Source: Clostridium sartagoforme
GTDB taxonomy: Bacteria; Bacillota; Clostridia; Clostridiales; Clostridiaceae
Assembly (NCBI RefSeq): GCF_004794105.1
Contig: NZ_SRYR01000013.1
Location: 1-62,623 of the forward strand
DNA length: 62,623 nt
Direction: 5' to 3'
A model generated the notes under the pieces. It did not search any database. It saw only the letters and a list, made by a program, of their open reading frames with translations, and was not told the origin of the DNA. The position numbers and the translations under genes are program-made. Shown here one piece after another: positions 27,709 through 36,575 of this stretch; the first letter of the stretch is position 1, and each line of letters opens with the position of its first letter.

Positions 27709-29436
27709 ATGATTAAAGTAACTATAAATGGAAAAGAAGTTTTAGTAAATAATGAGGATAACTTATTAAAAGCTGCAAAAAGTAATGGAATAGATATTCC
27801 AGCATTATGCTTTTTAGAGGACTGTGGAAATGTAGGGCAATGTGGAGTTTGCCTTGTTGAAATAGAAGGTCAAGATGATTTAGTTAAAGCCTGTTGTGTA
27901 ACTCCTGAAGAAGGAATGGTTATTAATACAAATACTGAAAGAGTTCAAGAAGCTGTTAAAGCTACAGTTGCAAGCTTATTAGATAAGCATGAATTTAAGT
28001 GTGGACCATGTAAAAGAAGAGAAAACTGTGAGTTTCTGAAGCTAGTTATTAAAACTAGGGCTAAGGCTACTAAACCTTTTGTTGTTGCAGATAAATCAGA
28101 GTATGTTGATGATAGAAGTAAGTCTATTGTAATAGATAGAACAAAGTGTGTTACTTGTGGAAGATGTGTCGCAGCTTGTAAGACTAAGACAGGCACAGAA
28201 TCTATTAAGTTTATTGAAGTAGATGGAGAGAAAATAATTGGACCTGAAAACTTAAAATGTTTTGATGATACTAATTGCTTACTATGTGGGCAATGCGTAG
28301 CGGCATGTCCAGTTGATGCGTTATCTGAAAAATCTCATATGGATAGAGTTAAGGATGCATTAGAAGATGAAGAAAAGCATGTTATAGTTGCTATGGCACC
28401 TTCAGTAAGAACTGCTATGGGAGAGCTATTTAAGATGGGTTACGGGGTAGACGTAACAGGAAAGACATATACTGCTTTAAGACAATTAGGATTTGATAAG
28501 ATATTTGATATAAATTTTGGGGCAGATATGACAATAATGGAAGAGGCTACTGAATTAATTGAAAGAATTAAAACTGGTGGACCATTCCCTATGTTTACAT
28601 CTTGTTGTCCAGCATGGGTAAGACAAGTAGAAAACTACTATCCAAATCTTTTAGGGAACTTATCTACGGCTAAGTCACCTCAACAAATATTTGGAGCAGC
28701 TAGTAAAACTTATTATCCAATAATATCAGACATAGATCCAAAGAATGTATTCACTGTAACTATAATGCCTTGTACTGCTAAAAAATATGAAGCAGATAGA
28801 GCTGAAATGGAGAACAATGGATTAAGAAACATAGATGCTGTAATCACTACTAGAGAATTAGCTAAGATGATTAAGGATGCTAAGATTGACTTTGCAAAGC
28901 TTGAGGATAGTGAAGCTGATCCAGCTATGGGAGAATATACTGGAGCAGGTGCTATATTCGGAGCTACTGGTGGAGTTATGGAAGCAGCACTAAGAACAGC
29001 TAAGGACTTCGTAGAAGGAAAAGACTTAGAAAATATAGAATATGAAGAGGTAAGAGGATTAGCTGGAATTAAAGAAGCTACAGTAGAAATAGGTGGAGAA
29101 AACTATAATGTAGCTGTAATTAATGGTTCATCTAGTTTATTTGATTTTATAAATAGCGGAAAGCTAGAAGAGAAGAAATATCACTTTATTGAAGTAATGG
29201 CTTGTCCTGGTGGATGTGTAAATGGCGGAGGACAACCTCATGTTAATCCTTCAGATAGATTAACTATGGATATTAGAAGCGTTAGAGCATCAGTATTATA
29301 CAATCAAGATAAGAATTTAAAGAAGAGAAAATCTCACGAAAATGGTGCTTTAAATAAGATGTATGATACTTACATGGGTGAACCAGGACATGGTAAAGCT
29401 CATGAATTACTTCATATGAGTTATAAAAATAAGTAG
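27709..29436 (+). CDS. hydA: monomeric [FeFe] hydrogenase (CpI type)
   Basis: 575 residues, one longer than the C. pasteurianum CpI enzyme. An N-terminal plant-type [2Fe-2S] ferredoxin domain has cysteines at 34, 45, 48 and 62. A His-ligated [4Fe-4S] motif follows (KHEFKCGPC...C near 100-120), then two [4Fe-4S] ferredoxin clusters (CVTCGRCVAAC, CLLCGQCVAACP). The H-cluster domain has TSCCPAW, MPCTAKKYE and MACPGGCVNGGG, all complete. It reduces protons with electrons from ferredoxin in the cytoplasm. RBS AGGAGGC. Maturases HydEFG are not in the window. Confidence 0.98.
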   Translation: MIKVTINGKEVLVNNEDNLLKAAKSNGIDIPALCFLEDCGNVGQCGVCLVEIEGQDDLVKACCVTPEEGMVINTNTERVQEAVKATVASLLDKHEFKCGPCKRRENCEFLKLVIKTRAKATKPFVVADKSEYVDDRSKSIVIDRTKCVTCGRCVAACKTKTGTESIKFIEVDGEKIIGPENLKCFDDTNCLLCGQCVAACPVDALSEKSHMDRVKDALEDEEKHVIVAMAPSVRTAMGELFKMGYGVDVTGKTYTALRQLGFDKIFDINFGADMTIMEEATELIERIKTGGPFPMFTSCCPAWVRQVENYYPNLLGNLSTAKSPQQIFGAASKTYYPIISDIDPKNVFTVTIMPCTAKKYEADRAEMENNGLRNIDAVITTRELAKMIKDAKIDFAKLEDSEADPAMGEYTGAGAIFGATGGVMEAALRTAKDFVEGKDLENIEYEEVRGLAGIKEATVEIGGENYNVAVINGSSSLFDFINSGKLEEKKYHFIEVMACPGGCVNGGGQPHVNPSDRLTMDIRSVRASVLYNQDKNLKKRKSHENGALNKMYDTYMGEPGHGKAHELLHMSYKNK

Positions 29437-29466
29437 TGTAAAACTAAAACTTAATATATTAAATAG

Positions 29467-29506
29467 AAAAGTGTGAAGTATAATATTATATTTCACACTT
29501 TTTTAT
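29467..29506 (+). terminator. terminator after hydA
   Basis: AAAGTGTGAA and TTCACACTTT with an inner TATAATATTATA form the stem, followed by T6. The remaining 270 bp to motA show no structure I can support apart from a weak sigma-D-like match (TAAA at 29664, GCGAATTT at 29682). Confidence 0.88.
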
Positions 29507-29776
29507 AAATTTTATACATAATATTAATCTATAGATTGCTCTTCAAATATAGAAAGGCAAGCTATTACCTAAATTATTAGAGAATTTCTTTGATTTCTTG
29601 GACTATAAAAACACTATTTTCAAAGTATTGTAAGGTACATAATTATAGTTACTGTAAATAGTCTAAATTGAGAAAAAAAGGGCGAATTTAATATAAATAG
29701 TAAAATTGATAGTAAATATAATTATCCATATAATATGAATTATTATGTTCTTTGAATAAAAAGTGGATGGTGTATT

Positions 29777-30559
29777 ATGGATATTACAATTATTATTAGT
29801 CTTATTTTTTCTTTTGCTTGTATAATATTAGGATTTACATTAGAGGGGGGAGCTTTAGGTGCGTTATTACAACATACCGCAGCAATTATAGTACTTGGTG
29901 GTACCATTGGAGCAGTAGGTATTTCTACCCCAGGAAAGATTCTGAAGAGATTTCCAAAGGTGTTATCAGCAGCTTTTAAGAAAAGAGAAAGTAATACTAT
30001 AGAAAATATCAAGTTTTTTAAGGAAATTGCTACAAAGACAAGAAAAGATGGACTACTTAGCATAGAATCAGATGTAAATGATACGAGTATGGATCCTTTT
30101 ATTAGAAAGGGGCTACAAATGATTGTAGATGGAGTTAATCCTGATATAATAAAGAGTTCCTTAGAGACAAGACTCGAACAAATATCAGAAAGACATCATC
30201 AAGGTATTGCTATATTTGAAGCAGCAGGTGGATATGCACCTACTATGGGTATTATAGGTACGGTTATGGGACTAGTTCAGGTATTAGGAAGCCTGGATGA
30301 CCCTGATGAGCTTGGACCTAAAATAGCAGTAGCATTTATAGCAACGCTTTATGGTATAGCAACTGCTAACTTAATCTGGTTACCTATAGCAAATAAATTA
30401 AAGGCTTTAAATGATGAAGAAATAATTGAAAAGGAAATGTGTATAGAAGCATTATTACTTATTCAAGAGGGTGTCAGCCCTACAGCTATAATGGGCAAGC
30501 TGGAAGGATATTTAACTGAAAGTGAAATAGAAACACTGTACTTGGGTGAGGAAGTTTAA
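29777..30559 (+). CDS. motA: flagellar stator protein MotA
   Basis: 260 residues with four membrane segments: about 3-22, 30-50, 148-168 and 180-200. Conserved stator signatures are the VLGGTIGAVG and GGYAPTMGIIGTVMGLVQVLG regions. A cytoplasmic loop of about 95 residues lies between segments 2 and 3 as expected. With MotB it forms the proton (or sodium) conducting stator that drives flagellar rotation. motB starts one base after its stop. No other flagellar genes are in the window. Confidence 0.95.
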   Translation: MDITIIISLIFSFACIILGFTLEGGALGALLQHTAAIIVLGGTIGAVGISTPGKILKRFPKVLSAAFKKRESNTIENIKFFKEIATKTRKDGLLSIESDVNDTSMDPFIRKGLQMIVDGVNPDIIKSSLETRLEQISERHHQGIAIFEAAGGYAPTMGIIGTVMGLVQVLGSLDDPDELGPKIAVAFIATLYGIATANLIWLPIANKLKALNDEEIIEKEMCIEALLLIQEGVSPTAIMGKLEGYLTESEIETLYLGEEV

Positions 30560-30560
30560 A

Positions 30561-31295
30561 ATGAAGAAGAGAAAAGAAAAACCAGAAAATAGTGAAAGAT
30601 GGCTTCTTACATACTCTGATCTTATAACATTACTTATGGTATTCTTTGTAGTTTTATATTCAGCATCGAATATAAATCAAAAGAAATATGAGAAGTTAGC
30701 GAGCTCTATGAACTCTGCTTTTACTGGAGGTACGGGAATTGGTGATTCTGGGGAAGGAGGCGCTAATGAAGGTTCTAGTGATGAAGGAGAATTAAAACCT
30801 TTAGTTCAAAGTGAAGAAGAAAAGCTTCAAGGAATAGAGGGACAAGTTGATGAGATGATTAAAGAAATGGGTTTAGAAGGAAGTGTATCTACAAGTATAG
30901 AAGAAAGGGGATTAGTAATAAGTTTCAATGATAGTATATTCTTTGAGAGTGCAAAGGCAGAGATAATGGAAGATATGAAATTAAAATTAGTTTCGCTATC
31001 TACAGTATTAAATAAAATTGATAATTATATTAGGATAGAGGGACATACAGATAATGTTCCAATAAGAAATGAATATTTTAGTTCAAATTGGCAATTATCT
31101 TCTACTAGAGCATCTAATGTAGTTGAATATTTAATTAATAATGGAGGAATATCTCCAGATAGGTTGTCTGCAGTTGGTTATGGAGAATATAGACCTGTTG
31201 CAGATAATAGTACTAATCAGGGAAGATCTAAAAATAGAAGAGTAGATATACTTATATTAAATAATAAGTATGACAATATAGAAAATAATAATTAA
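30561..31295 (+). CDS. motB: flagellar stator protein MotB
   Basis: 244 residues from the ATG at 30561; the frame opens earlier with a TTG inside motA, but GAGGAAG (30548-30554) points to 30561. A single membrane helix carries the ion-binding D20 in LTYSDLITLLMVFFV. A flexible Gly/Ser/Glu linker follows, then an OmpA-like peptidoglycan-binding domain (EGHTDNVPIRN...NRRVDILI). Coupled to motA. Confidence 0.95.
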   Translation: MKKRKEKPENSERWLLTYSDLITLLMVFFVVLYSASNINQKKYEKLASSMNSAFTGGTGIGDSGEGGANEGSSDEGELKPLVQSEEEKLQGIEGQVDEMIKEMGLEGSVSTSIEERGLVISFNDSIFFESAKAEIMEDMKLKLVSLSTVLNKIDNYIRIEGHTDNVPIRNEYFSSNWQLSSTRASNVVEYLINNGGISPDRLSAVGYGEYRPVADNSTNQGRSKNRRVDILILNNKYDNIENNN

Positions 31296-31333
31296 ATTAA
31301 AAGGATTGCCTATACAGGCAACCCTTTTAATTT
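31294..31333. terminator. bidirectional terminator between motB and the convergent pentapeptide gene
   Basis: AAATTAAAAGGATTGCCT and AGGCAACCCTTTTAATTT form an 18-bp stem with one mismatch and a 4-nt loop, with A/T-rich flanks on both sides. Confidence 0.85.
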
Positions 31334-32154
31334 TATCTTATCCAATGCCTTGGTTTAGTTATGTTAAGTGGTAGTTTAGTGTTTTTATCACCTTTAGCTG
31401 AATTAATTTGTGATTGAGTAAGAAATATACTTCTGCTAAGATCGGCGCCACTGAAATCAGCATCACGTAAATCCGCACCAATAAAGTCAGCTCCAGTTAG
31501 ATTCATACCTTTAAGATTTGCTGCTATAAGAAATGCTCCTCTAAGGTCAGCTCCTCTGAGATCAAAGTTTCTAAGGTCTTTACCAAAATAAGATTTTGAT
31601 TTAGGACTATTACTTGATTTTGATGATTTTCTACGAATAATATCACTAGTTTTTCTAATAAAAACATTAACCTTATCTCTATGGTTATCAATATTAATTT
31701 GTAAGAGTGAATCTGCATCTAATAATGTTAAGTTATTAGTGGAATCTATTAGACTCTTAATTTCTTCTTTTAAGGTTGTATCCTTTTGTAAATTAAAAGC
31801 TTCATTAAGATACCATAGCATTTCATGAAGTTGTCTCATTACATAAAATGATTCAAACATTTTTTTACTATGCTCAGAATTACCTTTCCAGTCCTCACCA
31901 TTAAAGGTTATTTGGGAAATTTTTTGGCCTGCTCCAAAACAATCATAGCCGATACAGCCCTTTAAGCCATTAGTATAAAGACTATTATGAACAGAGCATT
32001 TAAAATCACTTTTTAAATTTATACAAGGCTTACCTGCATCTTTATTATGAGGAAATCCATCTGACTTTGAGAAGTATAGTGATACACAGCATAGACCAAA
32101 GCACTTTTCACAATCTATTTTTAAATTTTTAATATAATCATTTTCGTTATTCAT
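31333..32154 (-). CDS. cysteine-cluster (YkgJ-like) protein fused to pentapeptide repeats
   Basis: 273 residues. The first 75 residues carry eight cysteines (CEKCFGLCC, PC, CSVH, GCIGYDC), resembling the Zn/Fe-binding CxxC clusters of YkgJ-type proteins. A helical middle follows (about 80-180). Residues about 195-250 are tandem pentapeptide repeats of A(D/N)L/FxG form (FDLRGADLRGAFLIAANLKG...), which fold as a right-handed beta-helix. Function unknown. It lies 6 nt downstream of a small membrane-protein gene on the same strand. Confidence 0.82.
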   Translation of the reverse strand: MNNENDYIKNLKIDCEKCFGLCCVSLYFSKSDGFPHNKDAGKPCINLKSDFKCSVHNSLYTNGLKGCIGYDCFGAGQKISQITFNGEDWKGNSEHSKKMFESFYVMRQLHEMLWYLNEAFNLQKDTTLKEEIKSLIDSTNNLTLLDADSLLQINIDNHRDKVNVFIRKTSDIIRRKSSKSSNSPKSKSYFGKDLRNFDLRGADLRGAFLIAANLKGMNLTGADFIGADLRDADFSGADLSRSIFLTQSQINSAKGDKNTKLPLNITKPRHWIR

Positions 32155-32160
32155 ATTTAT

Positions 32161-32403
32161 TTACTCCATAGTTTTATTTTTAGTCTTTTTATATACAAGA
32201 TAAGTTGGAATCAAGGATATGGGTAAAGATAAAGATATATTAGAACTAAAGGTCCTTATATAGTATTCTCTTAATTTATCTGCTATTGTTACTCCTTCAA
32301 TCCAGTCAATGATAACAAATAAGTTAGAATTTAAGTAATCTATAATTAGGTATGAGATAATAAGAGAAAATATAAATATAAAAATTACCTTTTTATTAAC
32401 CAT
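32161..32403 (-). CDS. small two-helix membrane protein
   Basis: 80 residues, unrecognised. Two hydrophobic segments (about 5-27 and 55-71) flank a 27-residue polar loop; the C-terminus is lysine-rich, so it should face the cytoplasm. It is credible as a gene because AAGGAGAG precedes the ATG at good distance and it is followed at 6 nt by the pentapeptide gene, with which it probably forms an operon. Confidence 0.7.
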   Translation of the reverse strand: MVNKKVIFIFIFSLIISYLIIDYLNSNLFVIIDWIEGVTIADKLREYYIRTFSSNISLSLPISLIPTYLVYKKTKNKTME

Positions 32404-32567
32404 AAAACTCTCCTTGTTAAATACACTATTATAGTTTAATTATATATTAGTATGGATAAAAATTACATATTTACTTACTTAAATGAGTTAATTTTATATA
32501 TTAAAAATCTTATCCTAATTATTATGTTATAATCTTTAAGGAATAATTATTGGGAGAGTGGAATTTA

Positions 32568-33377
32568 ATGAAGTATTTAGCTTGCGATTTAGACGGAACA
32601 TTATTAAATGAAAACCATGGTATTAATGAGGGAAATATAAAGGGGATTATTGAATTTAAGGAAGCAGGAAATAAATTCATTATTTCAACAGGAAGAAGTT
32701 TATCTTCAATATATGACTTATTTAGTGAATACCCAGAAATAGAATATGATTATATAGTAGCTTGTAATGGAGCTATAGTATTAGATAAGGATAAGAATGT
32801 AATACATAGTAAGTTTATAGGAAGTGAGGTAGCTGAAGGCATATTTAAGGAGTTTTTAGACAATGAAGATGTATGTGTACATTTTGAATCTGAGGGGGAG
32901 CATTATCTAGTTGATTCTAATGTACCTAACTTAGAAGAGGTGCCTGAAGATATGAGGGGACTATATAGTCATTTTAAAGATAGAGTTTCTATAGAAGATT
33001 TATTTAAAAGTATAAATGAAAGAAATTACTCAATAATAAGTTTGTTTTCTAAAAATGGAGATAGAAATGTTGCAGAAAAAGCAAAGGATAAACTAGTTAA
33101 AAGTTTAGGTGATGATCTAGAGGCATTTAGAAACCAATTTTTTGTTGATATAGCTCCAAAAGGTTGCACTAAGGGAAGTGGATTAAAAAAGATACTTGAA
33201 TTAAATAATGTAAATGAGGACAAGTTATATGCAATTGGAGACTCATTTAATGATATTTCTATGTTTAATTTAACAGAAAATAGTTTTACTTTTCATTATG
33301 CTGAGGATGGTGTAAAGGATATAGCAAATAATCATGTTTCTAGTGTTGAGGAATGCATTAGAAAGATTATGGATTAA
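32568..33377 (+). CDS. Cof-type HAD-IIB sugar-phosphate phosphatase
   Basis: 269 residues from the ATG at 32568, which follows GGGAGAG; the frame opens earlier with TTG at 32550. HAD motif I is CDLDGTLL, motif II is IISTGR, and motif IV is GDSFNDISMF, with a C2B cap between. Family members dephosphorylate sugar phosphates, flavin or PLP; the substrate cannot be read from sequence. Confidence 0.9.
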   Translation: MKYLACDLDGTLLNENHGINEGNIKGIIEFKEAGNKFIISTGRSLSSIYDLFSEYPEIEYDYIVACNGAIVLDKDKNVIHSKFIGSEVAEGIFKEFLDNEDVCVHFESEGEHYLVDSNVPNLEEVPEDMRGLYSHFKDRVSIEDLFKSINERNYSIISLFSKNGDRNVAEKAKDKLVKSLGDDLEAFRNQFFVDIAPKGCTKGSGLKKILELNNVNEDKLYAIGDSFNDISMFNLTENSFTFHYAEDGVKDIANNHVSSVEECIRKIMD

Positions 33378-33389
33378 TTATAAAAAATA

Positions 33390-33418
33390 TTGACAGTATC
33401 AATATATTATTATAAGAT
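33390..33418 (+). promoter_or_regulatory. promoter of the riboswitch-MATE transcript
   Basis: TTGACA (33390-33395), 17-nt spacer, TAAGAT (33413-33418), about 20 nt before the aptamer. Confidence 0.65.
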
Positions 33419-33440
33419 TTTATAAAATGAAGAGTTTTAA

Positions 33441-33530
33441 ATAATAGTATCGCCGGATATATTATTTGTATAACAAGCATTAGAAATTTATACCGTTAGG
33501 CCTTGGGTATAAGTTATCTAGTGCTTTTTT
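33441..33530 (+). promoter_or_regulatory. probable guanidine-IV (mepA motif) riboswitch with terminator
   Basis: Hairpin P1 pairs ATAATAGTAT with ATATATTAT around loop CGCCGG (33451-33456). Hairpin P2 pairs TTATACC (33488-33494) with GGTATAA (33506-33512) around a GTTAGGCCTTG-type loop. The GCCGG and GGCC loops are complementary and could kiss. P2 is nested in a longer terminator stem, AAGCATTAGA/TCTAGTGCT, followed by T6 at 33525-33530. The mepA motif is known upstream of MATE genes in clostridia as a guanidine-responsive transcriptional on-switch, which matches gene, layout and loop sequences. Identification is from memory of the motif. Confidence 0.68.
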
Positions 33531-33576
33531 ATTCTTTATTTAGTGAATTTATTAGATATTATAGGAGGATATTTTC

Positions 33577-34899
33577 TTGAAAGTAGAAGCTAAGAATAAT
33601 ATTTTAAATGATTTTATAAAATATGTATCTCTAAATGTGTTTAGTATGATAGGACTTTCTTTTTATATACTTGCAGATACATTTTTTATAGCTAATGGGG
33701 TAGGAAGTATAGGACTTACAGCTCTTAATATAGTTTTACCATTATGGAGTTTAATAAGTGGTATTGGATTGATGATTGGAGCAGGAGGCGGAATAAAGTA
33801 TTCTATCCAAAGGGGTAGGAATAATGAAAGTGGAGCTAATAAGGTCTTTACCCACTCTATAGTAATAGGAACAGTAGTAGGTGCAATAATAACTATAGTT
33901 GGAGTGTTTTTTTCTTATGATATTGTAAGAATATTAGGTGCAGATAATGAGGTAATACCATTAGCAGGGAAGTATTTAAAAACATTATTATCTTTTTCCT
34001 GTGTGTTTATATTAAACAATATATTAACATCATTTATTAGAAATGATGATGAGCCTAACTTAGCTATGATTGCAATGATTGTAGGGAGTTTAAGTAATGT
34101 AGTATTAGACTATATTTTTGTTTATCCTCTTGGAATGGGTATGTTTGGAGCAGCTCTTGCAACAGGAGCAACACCTATATTAAGCATATGTATTCTATCA
34201 CTTCACTTTGTAAGAAAGAAGAATAAATTTAAGCTTATAAAGTGTAAAATTAAATTAGGATATATTAGAAATATTATATCCTTAGGATTACCATCCTTTG
34301 TTACTGAGTTTTCATCAGGAATAATTATATTATTATTTAATTTCACTATATTAAATATATCTAACAATACAGGGGTAGCAGCATATGGGATTATTACTAA
34401 TATAGCATTAATAGTAGTTGCAATATTTACAGGTGTAGCACAAGGAATTCAGCCAATTATAAGTAAGAGTTTTGGAGAAGGTAATACTCATGATATAAAA
34501 GTTATATATAGGTATGGATTAATAACAGCTGTAGCGCTTGGACTAAGCTGCTATGCAATATCTTTTGCATTTTCCCAGGAAATAGTAAACTTATTCAACA
34601 ATGAAGGAGATGTTTTACTTTCATCAATGGCAGTTGAAGGAATGAAAATTTATTTTATAGGATTTATTATAATGGGAATTAATATAGTTACAACATCATT
34701 ACTAGCATCTATAAGCAAAGCTAAAGAATCTTTTACTATTTCAATATTAAGAGGATTTTTAGCAATAGTACCTTTAATATTAATTCTACCTAGATTTATA
34801 GGAATGACTGGTGTTTGGCTTACTATTCCTTTAGCAGAGGCTATTACTATTTTAATTATTATATTTGTTTTTAGAAAAACTATTTTATTGAAGAATTGA
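33577..34899 (+). CDS. MATE-family multidrug/guanidinium efflux pump (MepA-like)
   Basis: 440 residues with 12 predicted membrane helices in two related halves. The N-terminus (MFSMIGLSFYILADTFFIANGVG region) and the ALNIVLPLW segment suit the MepA subgroup. It exports cationic compounds using a Na+ or H+ gradient. It starts with TTG at 33577, since AGGAGGA lies 8-9 nt upstream and no nearby ATG fits. The riboswitch in its leader suggests guanidine or a related cation as inducer. Confidence 0.92.
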   Translation: MKVEAKNNILNDFIKYVSLNVFSMIGLSFYILADTFFIANGVGSIGLTALNIVLPLWSLISGIGLMIGAGGGIKYSIQRGRNNESGANKVFTHSIVIGTVVGAIITIVGVFFSYDIVRILGADNEVIPLAGKYLKTLLSFSCVFILNNILTSFIRNDDEPNLAMIAMIVGSLSNVVLDYIFVYPLGMGMFGAALATGATPILSICILSLHFVRKKNKFKLIKCKIKLGYIRNIISLGLPSFVTEFSSGIIILLFNFTILNISNNTGVAAYGIITNIALIVVAIFTGVAQGIQPIISKSFGEGNTHDIKVIYRYGLITAVALGLSCYAISFAFSQEIVNLFNNEGDVLLSSMAVEGMKIYFIGFIIMGINIVTTSLLASISKAKESFTISILRGFLAIVPLILILPRFIGMTGVWLTIPLAEAITILIIIFVFRKTILLKN

Positions 34900-35031
34900 A
34901 AGAGTAAATAGTAGATGTTAAAATTTACAATATGGGATAAAATAAACATAATAGGAATATGACAAATATATAAATGAAATTGATAGTAGGATTTTATATA
35001 ATTAAAAAAGAATATATAAGGAGGGGTATAT

Positions 35032-35319
35032 ATGGCGATTAAAAGCTGTGAAGATTGCTCAAATAAGTTTACTTATGCTGATTCTTTTAAAGCTGCATGG
35101 GGATTAGGGATAGTTCAGTGTGATACTTGCAACACCAAATATATTATGGGAAAAGGGTGGAGACTATTAACATATGTACTACTTATATTGCCATTGATAT
35201 TACAAGGATTTTTAAAGACTTATTTAAAATCAGCTACACTAGTAGTTATTATGGTTTATTTAGTAACAGTTCTAATAGTAGTTCCACTTCTAACTAGTTT
35301 TAATAGAAAATTAAATTAA
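35032..35319 (+). CDS. TIGR04104-type zinc-ribbon membrane protein
   Basis: 95 residues. An N-terminal CEDC...CDTC pair (about residues 5-38) forms a zinc ribbon, followed by two hydrophobic helices (about 45-61 and 66-88). The pattern agrees with the TIGR04104 family of small putative zinc-finger membrane proteins. Function unknown. Strong RBS AAGGAGGGG. Confidence 0.8.
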   Translation: MAIKSCEDCSNKFTYADSFKAAWGLGIVQCDTCNTKYIMGKGWRLLTYVLLILPLILQGFLKTYLKSATLVVIMVYLVTVLIVVPLLTSFNRKLN

Positions 35320-35399
35320 GAATAAGTATAGATATATTAGTATAAGAAAATTGACTGTAGATTTAGAATAGTCTATAGGTAATTGATTATGGAGGCAAA

Positions 35400-35858
35400 A
35401 TGGATAATCTTGAATTTGTAACTGGGGCTAAGGAGTTAATTGATTTAGTAAAGCCATTATGGGAAAAATTAAATAAGCATCATGAGGTTAACTCAATTTA
35501 TTTTTCTGATAAATATAAAAACAATACTTTTGAAAAAAGAAAAGTTAAGTTTTTAAGTGATAAGACTTCAAAGGTTAAAGTTGATTTAATAAGAGATATA
35601 GAGAAAGACATATATGTAGGATATTGTGTTAGTACTGTAGATGTAGACTTAGTTGGAGAAATTGATTCTTTATTTATTGAAAAGGAATATCGTAAGTATG
35701 GATTAGGAGACAAGCTGATGCAGAGAGCTATAGAGTGGCTTGATGATAATAAAGTAAAGTCCAAGATTTTAGGGGTAGTAGAGGGAAATGAAAATGTATT
35801 AGAATTTTATAAGAGACATGGATTCTACAAAAGAACAATAGTTTTAGAGAGAATTTGA
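35400..35858 (+). CDS. GNAT-family N-acetyltransferase
   Basis: 152 residues. The acetyl-CoA binding motif A appears as IEKEYRKYGLGDKLMQRAIEWL, where RKYGLG stands for the R/QxxGxG/A loop. The C-terminal motif B region is NVLEFYKRHGF. Substrate unknown. RBS GGAGGC lies before the ATG. It is followed after 39 nt by a second, only distantly related GNAT. Confidence 0.88.
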   Translation: MDNLEFVTGAKELIDLVKPLWEKLNKHHEVNSIYFSDKYKNNTFEKRKVKFLSDKTSKVKVDLIRDIEKDIYVGYCVSTVDVDLVGEIDSLFIEKEYRKYGLGDKLMQRAIEWLDDNKVKSKILGVVEGNENVLEFYKRHGFYKRTIVLERI

Positions 35859-35897
35859 TATATGGAAGGCGATTAGATTAATCAAAGGGGATTAGGG

Positions 35898-36356
35898 ATG
35901 AATATAGAATTTGGAGAGATTGATAGAAATAATTATAATGAATGTATAGAATTAAAAATAAGTGAGGATCAAAAGATGTTTGTTGCTTCAAATATGTATT
36001 CTTTAGTACAAGCAGCCTATGAGCCTAATTTATATCCACTTGGTATCTATAAGGATGATAACATGGTAGGATTTATTTTATATGATTTCGATGATGATAT
36101 TAATGGATGGTCAATGAGTAGGTTTATGATAGATAAAAAATATCAAAATCAAGGAATTGGAAAGATAGCAGTACAGAAATTTTTAGATTTCTTCGTAGAT
36201 AAATATGGACATATAGAACTTTATACAAGTGCTGAAGTTGATAATATAATTGCAATTAATTTGTATGAAAAAAGTGGCTTTGAAAAAAGAGAAGCATTTG
36301 AGTATGAGGCCTCAGGAGTAAAATATAGAGAAATTAGAATGGTTATTCAACTATAA
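35898..36356 (+). CDS. GNAT-family N-acetyltransferase, BltD/spermidine-acetyltransferase-like
   Basis: 152 residues. The CoA-binding loop is QNQGIGK within FMIDKKYQNQGIGKIAVQKFL, and the C-terminus has NAxxLYEKSGF-like NIIAINLYEKSGF. The order and spacing resemble the B. subtilis spermine/spermidine acetyltransferase BltD; in that species bltD follows a multidrug pump gene, and here a MATE pump lies 1 kb upstream. The substrate assignment is tentative. Confidence 0.85.
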   Translation: MNIEFGEIDRNNYNECIELKISEDQKMFVASNMYSLVQAAYEPNLYPLGIYKDDNMVGFILYDFDDDINGWSMSRFMIDKKYQNQGIGKIAVQKFLDFFVDKYGHIELYTSAEVDNIIAINLYEKSGFEKREAFEYEASGVKYREIRMVIQL

Positions 36357-36424
36357 ACAAGTAATTGAATAGATTTTGAAGTATATAGAGAGTTTTATTA
36401 AAATATAGTTATCTGCTTATATAA

Positions 36425-36474
36425 AAAAACAGTAGGTAGTTTTGATATTAAACAAAACTACCTACTGTTTTTAT
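36425..36474. terminator. bidirectional terminator
   Basis: AAAAACAGTAGGTAGTTTTG and its perfect complement form a 20-bp stem with an 8-nt loop, A-tract before and T-tract after. It separates the GNAT gene from the convergent ABC-F gene. Confidence 0.93.
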
Positions 36475-36575
36475 TTAAGATCCTATAAAGGAATCATCAA
36501 TACATTTTTAGTAATTCTAAAAGAATTACATCCTAAATTGTTAATTATTAATTGCCAATTATTAATTGTACTAGG

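Noticed and set aside
36530..36575. Rex-like site in TTGTTAATTATTAATTG
   Set aside because: The right half does not match TTAACAA, and it is a short direct repeat of AATTATTAATTG.
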